A stretch of 64,000 bases of DNA from Pseudomonas sp. MM223 (GTDB lineage: Bacteria; Pseudomonadota; Gammaproteobacteria; Pseudomonadales; Pseudomonadaceae), in NCBI GenBank assembly GCA_947090765.1, contig OX352322.1, positions 6,317,001 through 6,381,000 on the forward strand, read 5' to 3'. The position numbers were made by a program, and so were the translations under genes. How positions within the stretch are numbered: position 1 is the first letter of the stretch; every line of letters begins with the position of its first letter. Below the pieces are notes generated by a model. The model was not told where the DNA came from, searched no databases, and was given only the letters and a program-made list of their open reading frames with translations. Of this stretch, positions 25,475-39,617 are shown one piece after another.

Positions 25475-27217
25475 TTGGATGCAAGCACCATCAATAGCCT
25501 GTTCCTGATCGGCGCATTGCTGGTGGGCGCAAGTATCCTGGTCAGCTCGCTGTCGTCGCGCCTGGGCATCCCTATCCTGGTCATCATCCTCGCCGTCGGC
25601 ATGGTCGCCGGTGTGGATGGTGGCGGCATCATCTTCAACAACTACCCCACCGCCTACCTGGTGGGCAACCTGGCACTGGCCGTGATCCTGCTCGACGGCG
25701 GTCTGCGCACACGGGTGGCAAGCTTTCGCGTGGCGCTGTGGCCGGCGCTGTCGCTGGCCACGGTCGGGGTGATGATCACCACCGCCCTTACCGGCCTGGT
25801 CGCCGCCTGGCTGTTCAACCTGAGCCTGATCCAGGGCCTGCTGATCGGCGCCATTGTCGGCTCTACCGACGCTGCGGCGGTGTTCTCGCTGTTGGGCGGT
25901 AAAGGCCTGAACGAGCGGGTGACCGCCACCCTGGAGATCGAATCGGGCAGCAACGACCCGATGGCCGTGTTCCTGACGGTTACCCTGATCGACATGATCG
26001 CCAGCGGCCAGACCGGCCTGCACTGGAGCCTGCTGGGCCACCTGCTGCGCGAGTTTGGCATCGGCGGGCTTCTGGGCCTGGGCGGCGGCTGGCTGATGCT
26101 GCAACTGGTCAACCGCATCAACCTGGCCGGTGGCCTGTACCCGATCCTGGTGGTGGCCGGCGGCCTGGTGGTGTTCTCGCTGACCAACGCCCTGCACGGC
26201 AGCGGCTTCCTCGCCGTGTACCTGTGCGGCCTGGTGCTGGGCAACAAGCCGATCCGCAGCCGCCACGGCATCCTGCACATGCTCGACGGCATGGCCTGGC
26301 TGGCCCAGATTGGTATGTTCCTGGTACTGGGGCTGTTGGTCACGCCCCACGACCTGCTGCCCATCGCCCTGCCGGCGCTGGGCCTGGCGCTGTGGATGAT
26401 CCTGGTGGCGCGGCCGCTGTCGGTTGTTGCCGCTCTGCTGCCGTTCAAGGCCTTCCATGGCCGCGAAAAAGGCTTCATTTCCTGGGTAGGCTTGCGCGGC
26501 GCGGTCCCCATCATTCTGGCGGTGTTCCCGCTGATGGCCGGCCTGCCGGACGCCCAGCTGTTCTTCAACCTGGCCTTCTTCATCGTGCTGGTGTCACTGC
26601 TGGTGCAAGGCACCAGCCTGCCGTGGATGGCAAAACTGCTGAAAGTGACCGTACCGCCAGACCCGGCGCCCATCTCACGCTCTGCCCTGGAAGTGCACAT
26701 CACCAGCGAGTGGGAAATGTTCGTCTACCGCCTGGGTGCCGAAAAATGGTGCATCGGCGCCGCCCTGCGCGAGCTGAAAATGCCCGAAGGCACACGGATT
26801 GCCGCCCTGTTCCGTGGCGAGCAGCTGCTGCACCCGTCTGGCAGTACCGTGCTGGAAGTAGGCGACATGCTCTGCGTGATCGGTCACGAGCACAACCTGC
26901 CGGCGCTGGGCAAACTGTTCAGCCAGGCGCCACAGCGTGGCCTGGACCTGCGTTTTTTTGGCGACTTCGTGCTCGAAGGCGATGCCGAACTGGGTGCGGT
27001 GGCAGCGCTTTACGGCCTGAAACTTGATGGCCTGGACGCGAAAATGCCGCTGGCGCAGTTCATCCGACAGAAGGTCGGAGGCGCTCCAGTAGTAGGTGAC
27101 CAGGTCGATTGGCATGGCACGATCTGGACCGTGGCGACCATGGACGGGAACAAGATCCAGAAAGTAGGCGTCAGATTCCCCGAAGGAACGCGACCCGGAC
27201 CAGGATTGTTCCTCTAA
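25475..27217 (+). CDS. nhaP2: K+/H+ antiporter NhaP2 / CvrA family
   Basis: Inner-membrane cation:proton antiporter of the CPA1 family that expels K+ and helps in osmotic and volume control. The 580-aa product is about the size of E. coli CvrA and shares long conserved stretches, such as [53 protein letters not shown] and [18 protein letters not shown]. Twelve or so membrane helices are followed by a cytosolic RCK_C-type regulatory domain (about residues 400-485). The start is taken as TTG at 25475 with GGAG 9 bp upstream, because the family begins [10 protein letters not shown]; upstream ATG codons at 25430 and 25346 are less likely. Confidence 0.92.
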   Translation: MDASTINSLFLIGALLVGASILVSSLSSRLGIPILVIILAVGMVAGVDGGGIIFNNYPTAYLVGNLALAVILLDGGLRTRVASFRVALWPALSLATVGVMITTALTGLVAAWLFNLSLIQGLLIGAIVGSTDAAAVFSLLGGKGLNERVTATLEIESGSNDPMAVFLTVTLIDMIASGQTGLHWSLLGHLLREFGIGGLLGLGGGWLMLQLVNRINLAGGLYPILVVAGGLVVFSLTNALHGSGFLAVYLCGLVLGNKPIRSRHGILHMLDGMAWLAQIGMFLVLGLLVTPHDLLPIALPALGLALWMILVARPLSVVAALLPFKAFHGREKGFISWVGLRGAVPIILAVFPLMAGLPDAQLFFNLAFFIVLVSLLVQGTSLPWMAKLLKVTVPPDPAPISRSALEVHITSEWEMFVYRLGAEKWCIGAALRELKMPEGTRIAALFRGEQLLHPSGSTVLEVGDMLCVIGHEHNLPALGKLFSQAPQRGLDLRFFGDFVLEGDAELGAVAALYGLKLDGLDAKMPLAQFIRQKVGGAPVVGDQVDWHGTIWTVATMDGNKIQKVGVRFPEGTRPGPGLFL

Positions 27218-27252
27218 ACTTCGTTTCTGCCGGATCCACAAGTAGTCTGCCT

Positions 27253-32067
<4,815 letters not shown>

Positions 32068-32072
32068 ATCCT

Positions 32073-32171
32073 GGGGCCGCTTTGCGGCCATCGCGGCACA
32101 AGGCCGCTCCTACAGGGAACGCGATCTCCTGTAGGAGCGGCCTTGTGCCGCGATGGGCTGCAAAGCCGCCC
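32073..32171. repeat. Interrupted palindrome, ~99 bp (family 2, GCGGC subtype)
   Basis: GGGGCCGCTTTGCGGCC, then ATCGCGGCACAAGGCCGCTC and its reverse complement around CTACAGG...CCTGTAG, then GGGCTGCAAAGCCGCCC. Nearly identical to 35729-35831. It lies between selO and trxC and ends 20 bp before the trxC ATG. Confidence 0.85.
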
Positions 32172-32190
32172 AAAATCTCAAGGAAACAAC

Positions 32191-32625
32191 ATGTCCGACC
32201 CACTGGTAATCCCCTGCCCCCACTGCAACGGCCTCAACCGCCTGCCCGCCGAGCGCCTGGGCGATGCACCGAAATGCGGCCGCTGCAAACAGGACGTGCT
32301 GCTTAGCACCCCGTTTGAGCTCACCGAAGCCAGCTACACCAGCCAGATCAAAGGCGACCTCCCACTGCTGGTCGACATCTGGGCCGACTGGTGCGGCCCG
32401 TGCAAATCCTTCGCCCCCACTTTCGAGCAAGCCGCCCGCCAACTCACTGGCCGCTGCCGCTTGGCAAAACTCGACAGCGAAGCCAACCGCAACCTTGCCG
32501 GGCAACTGGGCATCCGCTCAATCCCCAGCCTGCTGCTGTTCAAGAACGGCCGCGAAGTCAGCCGCCAGGCCGGGGCATTTCCACTCCAGTCGTTGCTGGA
32601 GTGGGTGCGTAGCCAAGGGGTTTAA
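32191..32625 (+). CDS. trxC: Thioredoxin 2 (zinc-finger thioredoxin TrxC)
   Basis: A 144-aa cytoplasmic disulfide reductase active in oxidative stress. An N-terminal zinc-binding extension has two Cys pairs (CPHC and CGRC, residues about 9-31), and the thioredoxin domain carries the active site WCGPC in DIWADWCGPCKSF. The C-terminal part shows GIRSIPSLLLFKNG with the cis-Pro. The ATG at 32191 is chosen because AAGGAA lies upstream and the zinc motif follows directly; a longer frame reaches into the repeat. The stop overlaps that of the convergent parA-like gene. Confidence 0.96.
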   Translation: MSDPLVIPCPHCNGLNRLPAERLGDAPKCGRCKQDVLLSTPFELTEASYTSQIKGDLPLLVDIWADWCGPCKSFAPTFEQAARQLTGRCRLAKLDSEANRNLAGQLGIRSIPSLLLFKNGREVSRQAGAFPLQSLLEWVRSQGV

Positions 32626-33395
32626 GCGTTCTCTTCGAGCAACGAATGCAACTCCACAAACTGCTGGGTCAGCTTGTGCTTCGGCTCCAGGTGAATCAGC
32701 GGCAGGCTGGCGTGGTGCGACTCGCGCATCTTCACCGAGCTGCCCAGGTATACCGGTAGCACTGGCAGGCCTTCGGCCAGCAATTCGTCGAGCATCTGCT
32801 GCGGCAAGCTGGCACGGGACTGGAACTGGTTGACCACAATGCCTTCGACCATCAGGTCTTCGTTGTGGTCTTCCTTGAGGTCTTCGATCTCGGCCAGCAG
32901 GCCGTACAGGGCCTGGCGCGAGAAGCTGTCGCAGTCGAAGGGGATCAGCACGCGATCAGCGGCGATCAACGCGGAAACCGCGTAAAAGTTAAGCGCCGGC
33001 GGGGTATCGATGTAGATACGCTCGTAATCCTCGTCCAGCTCGTCGAGCAACTTACGCAGCTTGTTGATCTTGTGCTTTGCCTCAAGCTTGGGCTGCAGGT
33101 CGGCCAGCTCGGCAGTGGCCGTGACCACGTGCAGGTTGTCGAACGGGGTTTCGTAGATATCCACCTTGTTCTTCTTGCTGAACGGCCCACTGGACAGGCT
33201 TTGCTTGAAGAAGTCGGCAATACCCATGGGGATGTCCTCGCCGGTCAGGCCGGTGAGGTACTGAGTCGAGTTGGCCTGGGCATCCAGGTCGATCAACAAG
33301 GTCCGATAGCCTTCATTGGCACTGACCGCCGCCAGGTTGCAGGCGATGCTCGACTTGCCCACGCCACCTTTCTGATTGAACACCACGCGCCGCAT
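32622..33395 (-). CDS. Orphan ParA-family ATPase
   Basis: A 257-aa ATPase of the MinD/ParA superfamily, which position chromosomes, plasmids or protein complexes. It begins MRRVVFNQKGGVGKSSIACN with the deviant Walker A motif at residues ~8-16. It has the LLIDLDAQANST switch motif and the DYERIYIDTPPALN Walker B. No parB, parS array or chemotaxis cluster is adjacent, so the cargo cannot be named. The start at 33395 (GGAGG upstream) is chosen over 33461 since the family starts right at the Walker A strand. Convergent with trxC with overlapping stop codons (TTTAA). Confidence 0.88.
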   Translation of the reverse strand: MRRVVFNQKGGVGKSSIACNLAAVSANEGYRTLLIDLDAQANSTQYLTGLTGEDIPMGIADFFKQSLSSGPFSKKNKVDIYETPFDNLHVVTATAELADLQPKLEAKHKINKLRKLLDELDEDYERIYIDTPPALNFYAVSALIAADRVLIPFDCDSFSRQALYGLLAEIEDLKEDHNEDLMVEGIVVNQFQSRASLPQQMLDELLAEGLPVLPVYLGSSVKMRESHHASLPLIHLEPKHKLTQQFVELHSLLEENA

Positions 33396-33471
33396 GATTG
33401 ACCTCCGTGTTTCAACGAATGCCCGAGTATGTGGCGGCACTGCGGCAATGGCCAGTGCCATTTGACCAGCA

Positions 33472-34371
33472 TCAGCCCTGGCCGACCACCTGCCCCGTCA
33501 ACAGCTCGGCAAACGCCTTGGCCATCACCGAGTTGCCGCGCTCGCGCTGCACCAGCCACACCGCCGACATCGCCCCTTCATCCAGCAGCGTGCGGTACAC
33601 CACGCCTTCGATACGCATGCGCTGGAACGAGGCCGGTAACACCGAAACCCCCAGCCCCGCCGACACCAGCCCGATGATGGTCATCGCCTCTCCGGCCTCT
33701 TGGGCAAAGTGCGGGCTGAAGCCTGCCTGCCGCGCCAGGTTGAGCAACTGCGCATGCAGGCCGCTGCCATAACTGCGCGGGAAGAATACGAACGGCTCGT
33801 GGGCCAGCGCCGCCATGTGCACCCCTTGTTCAGTGCCTTCAGCCAGCGGGTGCGATGCGTTGATCACCGCCACCAGTGGCTCGCGGAACAACTCGGTAGC
33901 CAACAAGCCTTCCGGCAAAGGCATTGGCCGCATCAGCCCCACTTCGATGGACTCGTCGAACACCCCCTCGGCGACATCGCGGCTGCTCATTTCCTTGAGG
34001 TTCAGGTGCACCGCAGGGAAGCGCTGGCGGAAGGCATGGATGGCCTTGGGGATTTTCGAGGTAAACGGAGCCGACGAGGTGAATCCGATTTTCATCTCGC
34101 CCAGTTCACCCAGTTGCGCTCGCCGGGCCACATCAGCAGCCTTTTCCACCTGCGCCAGCACCTGCCGAGCCTCTTCAAGGAACAGCCGCCCCGCCTCGCT
34201 CAACTCGACCCGACGGTTGGTACGCTCGAACAGTCGGGCCCCCAGCTCTTGCTCCAGCGCCTGGATCTGCTGGCTCAGAGGTGGTTGCGAAATACCCAGC
34301 TGCTGGGCGGCACGGCCAAAGTGCAGCTCTTCGGCCACGGCGATGAAGTAACGCAAATGGCGCAGTTCCAT
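33472..34371 (-). CDS. LysR-family transcriptional regulator
   Basis: A 299-aa regulator with the LysR N-terminal winged helix (MELRHLRYFIAVAEELHFGR, then GISQPPLSQQIQALEQELG) and a periplasmic-binding-like effector domain. It is divergent from the MFS gene at 34480 with about 108 bp between starts, the usual layout for a LysR protein that controls its neighbour; E. coli ynfL/ynfM has the same arrangement. The inducer is unknown. An AT-rich stretch around 34410-34440 is where an operator would be expected, but no clear T-N11-A pair stands out. Confidence 0.92.
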   Translation of the reverse strand: MELRHLRYFIAVAEELHFGRAAQQLGISQPPLSQQIQALEQELGARLFERTNRRVELSEAGRLFLEEARQVLAQVEKAADVARRAQLGELGEMKIGFTSSAPFTSKIPKAIHAFRQRFPAVHLNLKEMSSRDVAEGVFDESIEVGLMRPMPLPEGLLATELFREPLVAVINASHPLAEGTEQGVHMAALAHEPFVFFPRSYGSGLHAQLLNLARQAGFSPHFAQEAGEAMTIIGLVSAGLGVSVLPASFQRMRIEGVVYRTLLDEGAMSAVWLVQRERGNSVMAKAFAELLTGQVVGQG

Positions 34372-34479
34372 GATCAGCTCCGAATGAGTCGCGAAACGTC
34401 TTAAATAGGTCGAACAATATATTGGATCTAATCATTAGCCAGCTATATGCTTTTTTCATTGCGCCAGAGGTACCCGCCC

Positions 34480-35725
34480 GTGAAAACTGCTGTAGCCCCC
34501 CTTCCCGCCGAGCCAGAACCTGCTCTACTGAACGAAATGTGGATCGAAAAAGGCACCCCCGCCTTCATGAAGACCGTGCTGGCCCTGTTCAGCGGCGGCT
34601 TTGCCACCTTCGCCCTGCTGTACTGCGTGCAGCCGATGATGCCGCTGCTGTCCAAGGAATTTGCCATCAACGCGGCCCAGAGCAGCCTGGTGCTGTCGGT
34701 GTCCACCGCCATGCTGGCGTTCGGCTTGCTGATCACCGGCCCCATTTCTGACCGCATCGGGCGCAAGCCGGTTATGGTTTTTGCCCTGGTTTGCGCCGCC
34801 CTCTCCACCCTGGCCAGCGCGGTGATGCCAAGCTGGGAACTGGTGTTGGCCACCCGCGCCCTGGTGGGCCTGTCGCTGAGCGGCCTGGCAGCTGTGGCAA
34901 TGACCTACCTGAGCGAAGAGATCCACCCGCAGCACATCGGCCTGGCCATGGGCCTGTACATCGGCGGCAACGCGATTGGCGGCATGAGCGGACGGCTGAT
35001 TACCGGCGTGCTGATCGACTTCGTCAGCTGGCACACGGCAATGCTGACCATCGGTGGCCTGGCCCTGGTAGCCGCACTGGTGTTCTGGAAGGTACTGCCC
35101 GAATCGCGCAACTTCCGCCCGCAGATGATGAGCCCGCGCAGCCTGCTGGACGGCTTTGTCATGCACTTCAAGGATGCCGGGTTGCCCTGGCTGTTCCTCG
35201 AAGCCTTCCTGCTGATGGGGGCGTTCGTCACCCTGTTCAACTACATCGGCTACCGCTTGCTGGCCGAGCCCTACCACATGAACCAGGCGCTGGTGGGCTT
35301 GCTGTCGGTGGTGTACCTGTCAGGTATCTACGAGCTCGGCGCAAGTTGGCGCCCTGGCGGACAAGCTTGGCCGGCGCAAGGTGTTCTGGGCCAGTATCGT
35401 GGTGATGGCGGGTGGCTTGCTGATGACCCTGGCCAGCCCGCTGCCGATGGTGATCGTGGGCATGCTGGTGTTCACCTTCGGCTTCTTTGGTGCGCATTCG
35501 GTGGCCAGCAGCTGGATCGGCCGGCGGGCACTGAAGGCCAAGGGGCAGGCGTCGTCGCTGTACCTGTTCAGCTACTACGCTGGGTCGAGCGTGGCGGGTA
35601 CGGCAGGTGGTGTGTTCTGGCACCAGTGGGGCTGGAACGGGATCGGGCTGTTCATTGGCAGCCTGCTGGCGGTGGCGTTGCTGGTGGCCTTGCACTTAAG
35701 CAAGTTACCACCTAAATCGAGCTGA
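34480..35725 (+). pseudogene. ynfM: MFS transporter (YnfM-like), frameshifted near 35332
   Basis: A 12-helix major facilitator family exporter resembling E. coli YnfM: ATFALLYCVQPMMPLLSKEF, GPISDRIGRKPVMV, MTYLSEEIHPQHIGLAMGLY and GNAIGGMSGRLITGV are shared in style. The frame from GTG 34480 is intact to GIY at about 35331, then one extra G throws it off and it ends in unrelated residues at 35715. The correct continuation (SSAQVGALADKLGRRKVFWA) runs to the stop at 35725. Removing one base gives a 414-aa protein of normal length. Either a recent mutation or a sequencing error. The true start could also be ATG 34447; GTG 34480 has GAGG 9 bp upstream. Confidence 0.85.
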
Positions 35726-35728
35726 CCC

Positions 35729-35831
35729 GGGGGCCGCATTGCGGCCATCGCGGCACAAGGCCGCTCCTACAGGGGTACGCGACTCCCTGTAGGAGCGGCC
35801 TTGTGCCGCGATGGGCTGCAAAAGCAGCCCC
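35729..35831. repeat. Interrupted palindrome, ~103 bp (family 2, GCGGC subtype)
   Basis: The arms ATCGCGGCACAAGGCCGCTC and reverse complement flank a short spacer, with terminal hairpins GGGGGCCGCATTGCGGCC and GGGCTGCAAAAGCAGCCCC. It lies 3 bp after the MFS stop and 11 bp from the 3' end of the ygiW-like gene, so it fills the convergent gap. Confidence 0.85.
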
Positions 35832-35842
35832 AAAATCTCGGA

Positions 35843-36190
35843 TCAATTGATGATCTCGACAATATCCACATCCACTTCCCGGCTCATCAAGTGCTTCTCC
35901 ACCTCACCGGTCAGCTTGACCTTGGTCTTGTCGTTGAACGGCGTCGGCGGCAGGTCTTCGTCATCGATCTCGACAGTAATGGTGCCTGTGTTGTCCTTGA
36001 ACTCGTACTTGTCGTCGTTGTTGATCTTCTTGGTCACGAAGCCTTGCAGCACCACCGGGGTGTCGTCGGCGGCATCATTGGCTGCCGCTACAGTGGTGAC
36101 CGACTGCGCACCGGGGCCGGTGTAGCCGGCAGCCAAGGCAGCAGTACTGAAAAGCGGGGCAAGGATAAAGGCAAGGTAACGGGCTTTCAT
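35843..36190 (-). CDS. Periplasmic OB-fold stress protein, YgiW/YdeI (BOF) family
   Basis: A 115-aa exported protein. The signal peptide MKARYLAFILAPLFSTAALAAG precedes a small single OB-fold domain with the conserved VVLQGFVTKKINNDDKYEFKD (in part), GTITVEIDDE and VKLTGEVEKHL segments. Members in enterics (YgiW, VisP, YdeI) contribute to tolerance of peroxide, acid or antimicrobial peptides. It stands 64 bp after gspM on the same strand and could receive read-through from the secretion operon, but it is not a known secretion component. Confidence 0.88.
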   Translation of the reverse strand: MKARYLAFILAPLFSTAALAAGYTGPGAQSVTTVAAANDAADDTPVVLQGFVTKKINNDDKYEFKDNTGTITVEIDDEDLPPTPFNDKTKVKLTGEVEKHLMSREVDVDIVEIIN

Positions 36191-36254
36191 GGGGGATGTC
36201 CTGTCTGGGTTTCGATGGCCAAAGCGTACCGCTGGTGGCTGAAGCCAAACTTAA

Positions 36255-36719
36255 TCAGGACGGGCCCGCCTCCACGCCAAGACGCACCTGCAGCAGGTTG
36301 CTGCTGCGCTGCAATTGCAGTTCGGCCAACTGGGCCCCCTCTCGCTCCACTTGGTGGAGCCAGCGCAACACCGCATCAGGTTCGCCTTCAAGCTGAACGT
36401 CAACACGCCCCTCGCGCGTCTCCATGCCCAACACCCTTAGCCCGGCAGCCTGTGCCTGTTCGCTCAGGCGACCGGGGCTCACCTGCTGCGAACGGCCGCG
36501 AATGGGCGTGGCACTGACCGCTTGCAGTTGCCGGCCCAGCATCATTTCATCGGCCAGGCTGCGCTCGGCTTGCTGAAGCTGCCGCCTGCTATCCACCCAC
36601 CCCCACTGCCAGAGCGCCAGCAGCAAAACCGCCCAGGCAGCGCCCTGTAGCACCAACCGGCTTCGACACGAAACCCGTTCCCAGTGCCCGCGCAGTTGCT
36701 CATGAATACGCGACATCAT
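36255..36719 (-). CDS. gspM: Type II secretion protein GspM
   Basis: A 154-aa bitopic inner-membrane protein of the assembly platform. A short cytosolic N-terminus is followed by one membrane helix (residues ~25-40, LQGAAWAVLLLALWQWGW), a short coiled coil, and a ferredoxin-like periplasmic domain. GspM pairs with GspL. Its ATG overlaps the gspL stop by 4 bp; a second ATG is one codon later. Last gene of the gspC-gspM operon. Sequence conservation of GspM is low, so the call rests on topology plus position. Confidence 0.88.
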   Translation of the reverse strand: MMSRIHEQLRGHWERVSCRSRLVLQGAAWAVLLLALWQWGWVDSRRQLQQAERSLADEMMLGRQLQAVSATPIRGRSQQVSPGRLSEQAQAAGLRVLGMETREGRVDVQLEGEPDAVLRWLHQVEREGAQLAELQLQRSSNLLQVRLGVEAGPS

Positions 36720-37816
36720 GCCCCTCCCGCCCAGGTCAACGTTGCCTGCACACCCTGCTCGTCCTGTCTTGCATGCCCCACCACCACATCAGGCATGCGC
36801 TCGCGCAAGCGCTCAAGGTCATCAAAACCCACCCCGGTAACCTCGACACGCCAGCCTTGGTCAGGCATCAACTCCGCACGTTCGAGCGTCAGGTTTCCGC
36901 TTTCCACCACTTGTCCGGCAAGCACCAGCAAGCGCTGGATCGCCGTTGCCGGTGGCGGCTGTTGCCGCAAGGCCTCCACAAGCTTCGACAGGTCGCCGCC
37001 CCCAGCATGGCCGGGTGCCCAGCGTTGAAACTGCATTTGATTGTCGGCTCGCAGTTGATCGACGCGCTGCTGCACCCAGGCCGCACGCAATTGATCTACC
37101 ACACCTGTTAGCAACCCGATCATCGCCACCCCGGCCAACACCCGCTGCCAGGGCCATGAACGGCGGCGTCTGCGCGAAGCCCCCTGGCGCAGGTCAATCG
37201 CTGCCGGCCGACCGCTGATCAACCTGGCAATTGCGCTGTCGATCCGCTGGTTGCTCAACACATTCGGCACATCGGCCTGCCAACTCATGGGCGCAAGGCG
37301 TTGCGAGAGGGCATCGGCCACTGCATCCGTGGCAGCCATCAACGGCACGCCTGCACCGCCAAGCAGCCAGCGGCCCTCCAGCCACAGGGCGCCAGGCGCA
37401 GCAAACAATCGATCGGCGTCGGCTTGTATGGCGACAGGGTCTATCCCCTGCCCTAGCAACAGCTTGAGCAGGCATTGCCAACAATCTTGCCCGATCACCA
37501 GCGCCTGGCGACGGCCTTCCATGTCGGCGTTCGAGTAGGCCAGATGAAGGGTGTCCAGCGGCGCCGCCAGTTGCTCCTCCAGCGCATACCCCAGTGCCTC
37601 CCGGGAGGCTTTGCGCCCAGGTATCCCAGGCACCTGGCAACTGCTCAGCAACTCCATGGGCAACACGACGATCACCGGCTCACCTGCCAGCAGTGCCCCC
37701 GCCTCGGCCAGTTGCGTCCGGCAGGCCTCCCCTTGTGCCGTCCATGCGATCACCGGCCAGGCCGAACCGGGTTGCCGGATACCCTCAGGCAACAGGTACA
37801 CACCTGCTTCACTCAT
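36716..37816 (-). CDS. gspL: Type II secretion protein GspL
   Basis: A 366-aa inner-membrane protein that links the ATPase GspE to the platform. The N-terminal cytosolic actin-like domain (about residues 1-250) begins MSEAGVYLLPEGIRQPG. A basic stretch (RRRRSWPWQR) leads into one membrane helix (VLAGVAMIGLLTGVVDQL) at about 275-295, and a periplasmic ferredoxin-like domain follows. The start at 37816 overlaps the gspK stop by 8 bp; the frame extends further upstream into gspK but that part is not protein-like. Confidence 0.9.
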   Translation of the reverse strand: MSEAGVYLLPEGIRQPGSAWPVIAWTAQGEACRTQLAEAGALLAGEPVIVVLPMELLSSCQVPGIPGRKASREALGYALEEQLAAPLDTLHLAYSNADMEGRRQALVIGQDCWQCLLKLLLGQGIDPVAIQADADRLFAAPGALWLEGRWLLGGAGVPLMAATDAVADALSQRLAPMSWQADVPNVLSNQRIDSAIARLISGRPAAIDLRQGASRRRRRSWPWQRVLAGVAMIGLLTGVVDQLRAAWVQQRVDQLRADNQMQFQRWAPGHAGGGDLSKLVEALRQQPPPATAIQRLLVLAGQVVESGNLTLERAELMPDQGWRVEVTGVGFDDLERLRERMPDVVVGHARQDEQGVQATLTWAGGA

Positions 37817-38666
37817 TGCGTGTTTGCTCCCGCATTGCAGAGAATGTCCTGCCCACCACATGCACGCGGTGAGTCTTTGCGTCGATCTCCAGGTCGCTGT
37901 ACAGGTACAGCCGCTGCTCCTGCCACTCGGCCTGCAACTCCAGGCGGAACCAACGGCTGGCAACCCCCAACCCACGCGCCTTAGTGCCCAGCCCACTCAT
38001 CTCAGGGCTGGCAAGAAACTGCTGCACGCTTGCATGCCCCTGTTCAGGGCGTGCGTCCACCGCCTGCCTGGCCGACGACGGGGCAACCCCTTCCAATGCA
38101 GCCAAAAGGCGCGGGGGTGCGGTATTCACGTTCAGCCCCGCCTCGACAGGCAGGGCTGCCACCCAGGGCCGCAGCCGCTCGAATGCTTGCGTGTCCATAC
38201 CGCGCAACGCCCGCAACTGGCTGACATCGAGCAAGCGTTGCCCGATCAACGGTTCAAAGTCTGGCGGGTCGATGTCCAACGAAGCGCATAGCCTTTGCCA
38301 CCGTGCCAGCAATGCCGGCTCGTGCGACGTACGGCCAACCAGGGCCGCAAGATTCAACCGCGCAGTAAGGTCTTCCATGCGCATCCACAACACACCGTCT
38401 GCCAAGACCATCTTCTGCGGTTTGGCCCATTCCTGGTTCAAATGACTGCGCTGGAGTACCTCAGATGCCTGGCGAGCAAGTTGCTGTTGCATCAACGCCT
38501 CTCCCGCCAGGGCCAACTGGGACAAACGCGAGAATGCGATCTGCTGGCCAACGCCCGCCACCACCAGCTGCTGACTGCGTAACATGCCGGCCACCAGCAG
38601 CGTCAGCAGCGCCATTACCAGCAGTACCGTGACCAATGCCAGACCTTGCTGACGAACACGGCTCAT
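37809..38666 (-). CDS. gspK: Type II secretion minor pseudopilin GspK
   Basis: A 285-aa minor pseudopilin that caps the pseudopilus tip. The short leader MSRVRQQG is cut by the prepilin peptidase before LALVTVLLVMALLTLLVAGM. As is usual for GspK, the Glu at mature position 5 is missing (Thr here). The large alpha domain and RLNLAALVGR and VNTAPPRLLAALEG (helix-hairpin-helix-like) segments are typical. The start overlaps the gspJ stop by 4 bp. Confidence 0.93.
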   Translation of the reverse strand: MSRVRQQGLALVTVLLVMALLTLLVAGMLRSQQLVVAGVGQQIAFSRLSQLALAGEALMQQQLARQASEVLQRSHLNQEWAKPQKMVLADGVLWMRMEDLTARLNLAALVGRTSHEPALLARWQRLCASLDIDPPDFEPLIGQRLLDVSQLRALRGMDTQAFERLRPWVAALPVEAGLNVNTAPPRLLAALEGVAPSSARQAVDARPEQGHASVQQFLASPEMSGLGTKARGLGVASRWFRLELQAEWQEQRLYLYSDLEIDAKTHRVHVVGRTFSAMREQTRNE

Positions 38667-39247
38667 GTGCGCCCGCCAGCCATGGTCAGCACCCGACGCA
38701 GCTGTTGATATCGCACTGTGCTCAAGGTCACCTCCAGCGCATTTGCGGCCTCTTCGTGCCCGGTATCGCTCGACCAATGGTCAACCCAGCCTTGGCCAGG
38801 TGCGTGCACACGCCAGCGCAGTTCGCGAACACCGTCGAGCAACCGTTGCCTGCCCATCGGCCCGTTTTCCAGCGTGAGCTGACGCCGCCACAACGCGCCG
38901 TCCTCAAGCCAGTACTCGACTATGCGCAGGTCGCTCACGGGCGATGCTTCATCCTGCTGGCGGGCACTTATCAACCAGCGTATCCGTGAGCCCTGCAACG
39001 ACATGGCAAAGGCAGCTTTTTGCAGCTCGGACCCCGTCTTTACCTGCAAGGCATCTCGCTGTATCACGCTCAATGCCCTGCCCAGTGCACGCAGCCCCTC
39101 TACCTGCTGCTGGCGGGCGTTGTCTGCCCTGACCAGGCTGTCGAGCAGTTGCGCACTGCCCAGTGCCAACAGTGCAAAGATGGCCACAGCCAACAGCAGT
39201 TCTATCAGGGTGAACCCGCGCTGCGCCCTTGCGCGTTCAACCCTCAT
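38663..39247 (-). CDS. gspJ: Type II secretion minor pseudopilin GspJ
   Basis: A 194-aa minor pseudopilin. The leader MRVERARAQRG is followed by the cleavage motif G|FTLIELLLAVAIFALLALG with Glu5, then the GspJ beta-rich domain including RWLISARQQ. GspJ, GspI and GspK form the tip complex. The start at 39247 is 11 bp inside gspI, and the frame upstream of it is only a gspI shadow. Confidence 0.93.
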   Translation of the reverse strand: MRVERARAQRGFTLIELLLAVAIFALLALGSAQLLDSLVRADNARQQQVEGLRALGRALSVIQRDALQVKTGSELQKAAFAMSLQGSRIRWLISARQQDEASPVSDLRIVEYWLEDGALWRRQLTLENGPMGRQRLLDGVRELRWRVHAPGQGWVDHWSSDTGHEEAANALEVTLSTVRYQQLRRVLTMAGGRT

Positions 39248-39617
39248 CGTCCGCCCCTTGCAGCCAGGTGCTTGCCCGATGCAGCACAGCCTGCTCGCCG
39301 GCTGGGCGCACCAACAACTCAACCTGCAACAACCCGCCCGAGAGGCCTCGACGGGTTTCATCCAGTTGCCATCGGCGCTGGGCAAAGTCGGTTTCGATTT
39401 GCCGGCGCCCAGGCACGGGCACAGGCTGCAAACGCAATATCGCCAGGTGATTGTCCGCCAGCCAGTTGGCAAGCAGCCGGTCTTCCAGCTGCCGAGCCTG
39501 CACCAGCAAGTGTTGGGCAGCGCTGCCCATGGCAAGCGCCAGCACGGCGAAAATCGACAGTGCAATCAAGACTTCCAGCAAAGTGAAGCCTCGTTCAGTG
39601 GACAACTTGCGGGTCAT
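39237..39617 (-). CDS. gspI: Type II secretion minor pseudopilin GspI
   Basis: A 126-aa minor pseudopilin with leader MTRKLSTERG and cleavage motif G|FTLLEVLIALSIFAVLALA, followed by the ARQLEDRLLANWLADNHLA helix that is characteristic of GspI. The start at 39617 overlaps gspH by 23 bp; a Met three codons earlier (39626) is an alternative, and neither has a strong Shine-Dalgarno. Confidence 0.93.
   Translation of the reverse strand: MTRKLSTERGFTLLEVLIALSIFAVLALAMGSAAQHLLVQARQLEDRLLANWLADNHLAILRLQPVPVPGRRQIETDFAQRRWQLDETRRGLSGGLLQVELLVRPAGEQAVLHRASTWLQGADDEG

Noticed and set aside
23434..25641. A 735-aa open frame antisense to betA
   Set aside because: Covers betA plus a repeat element. The composition is that of an antisense shadow.
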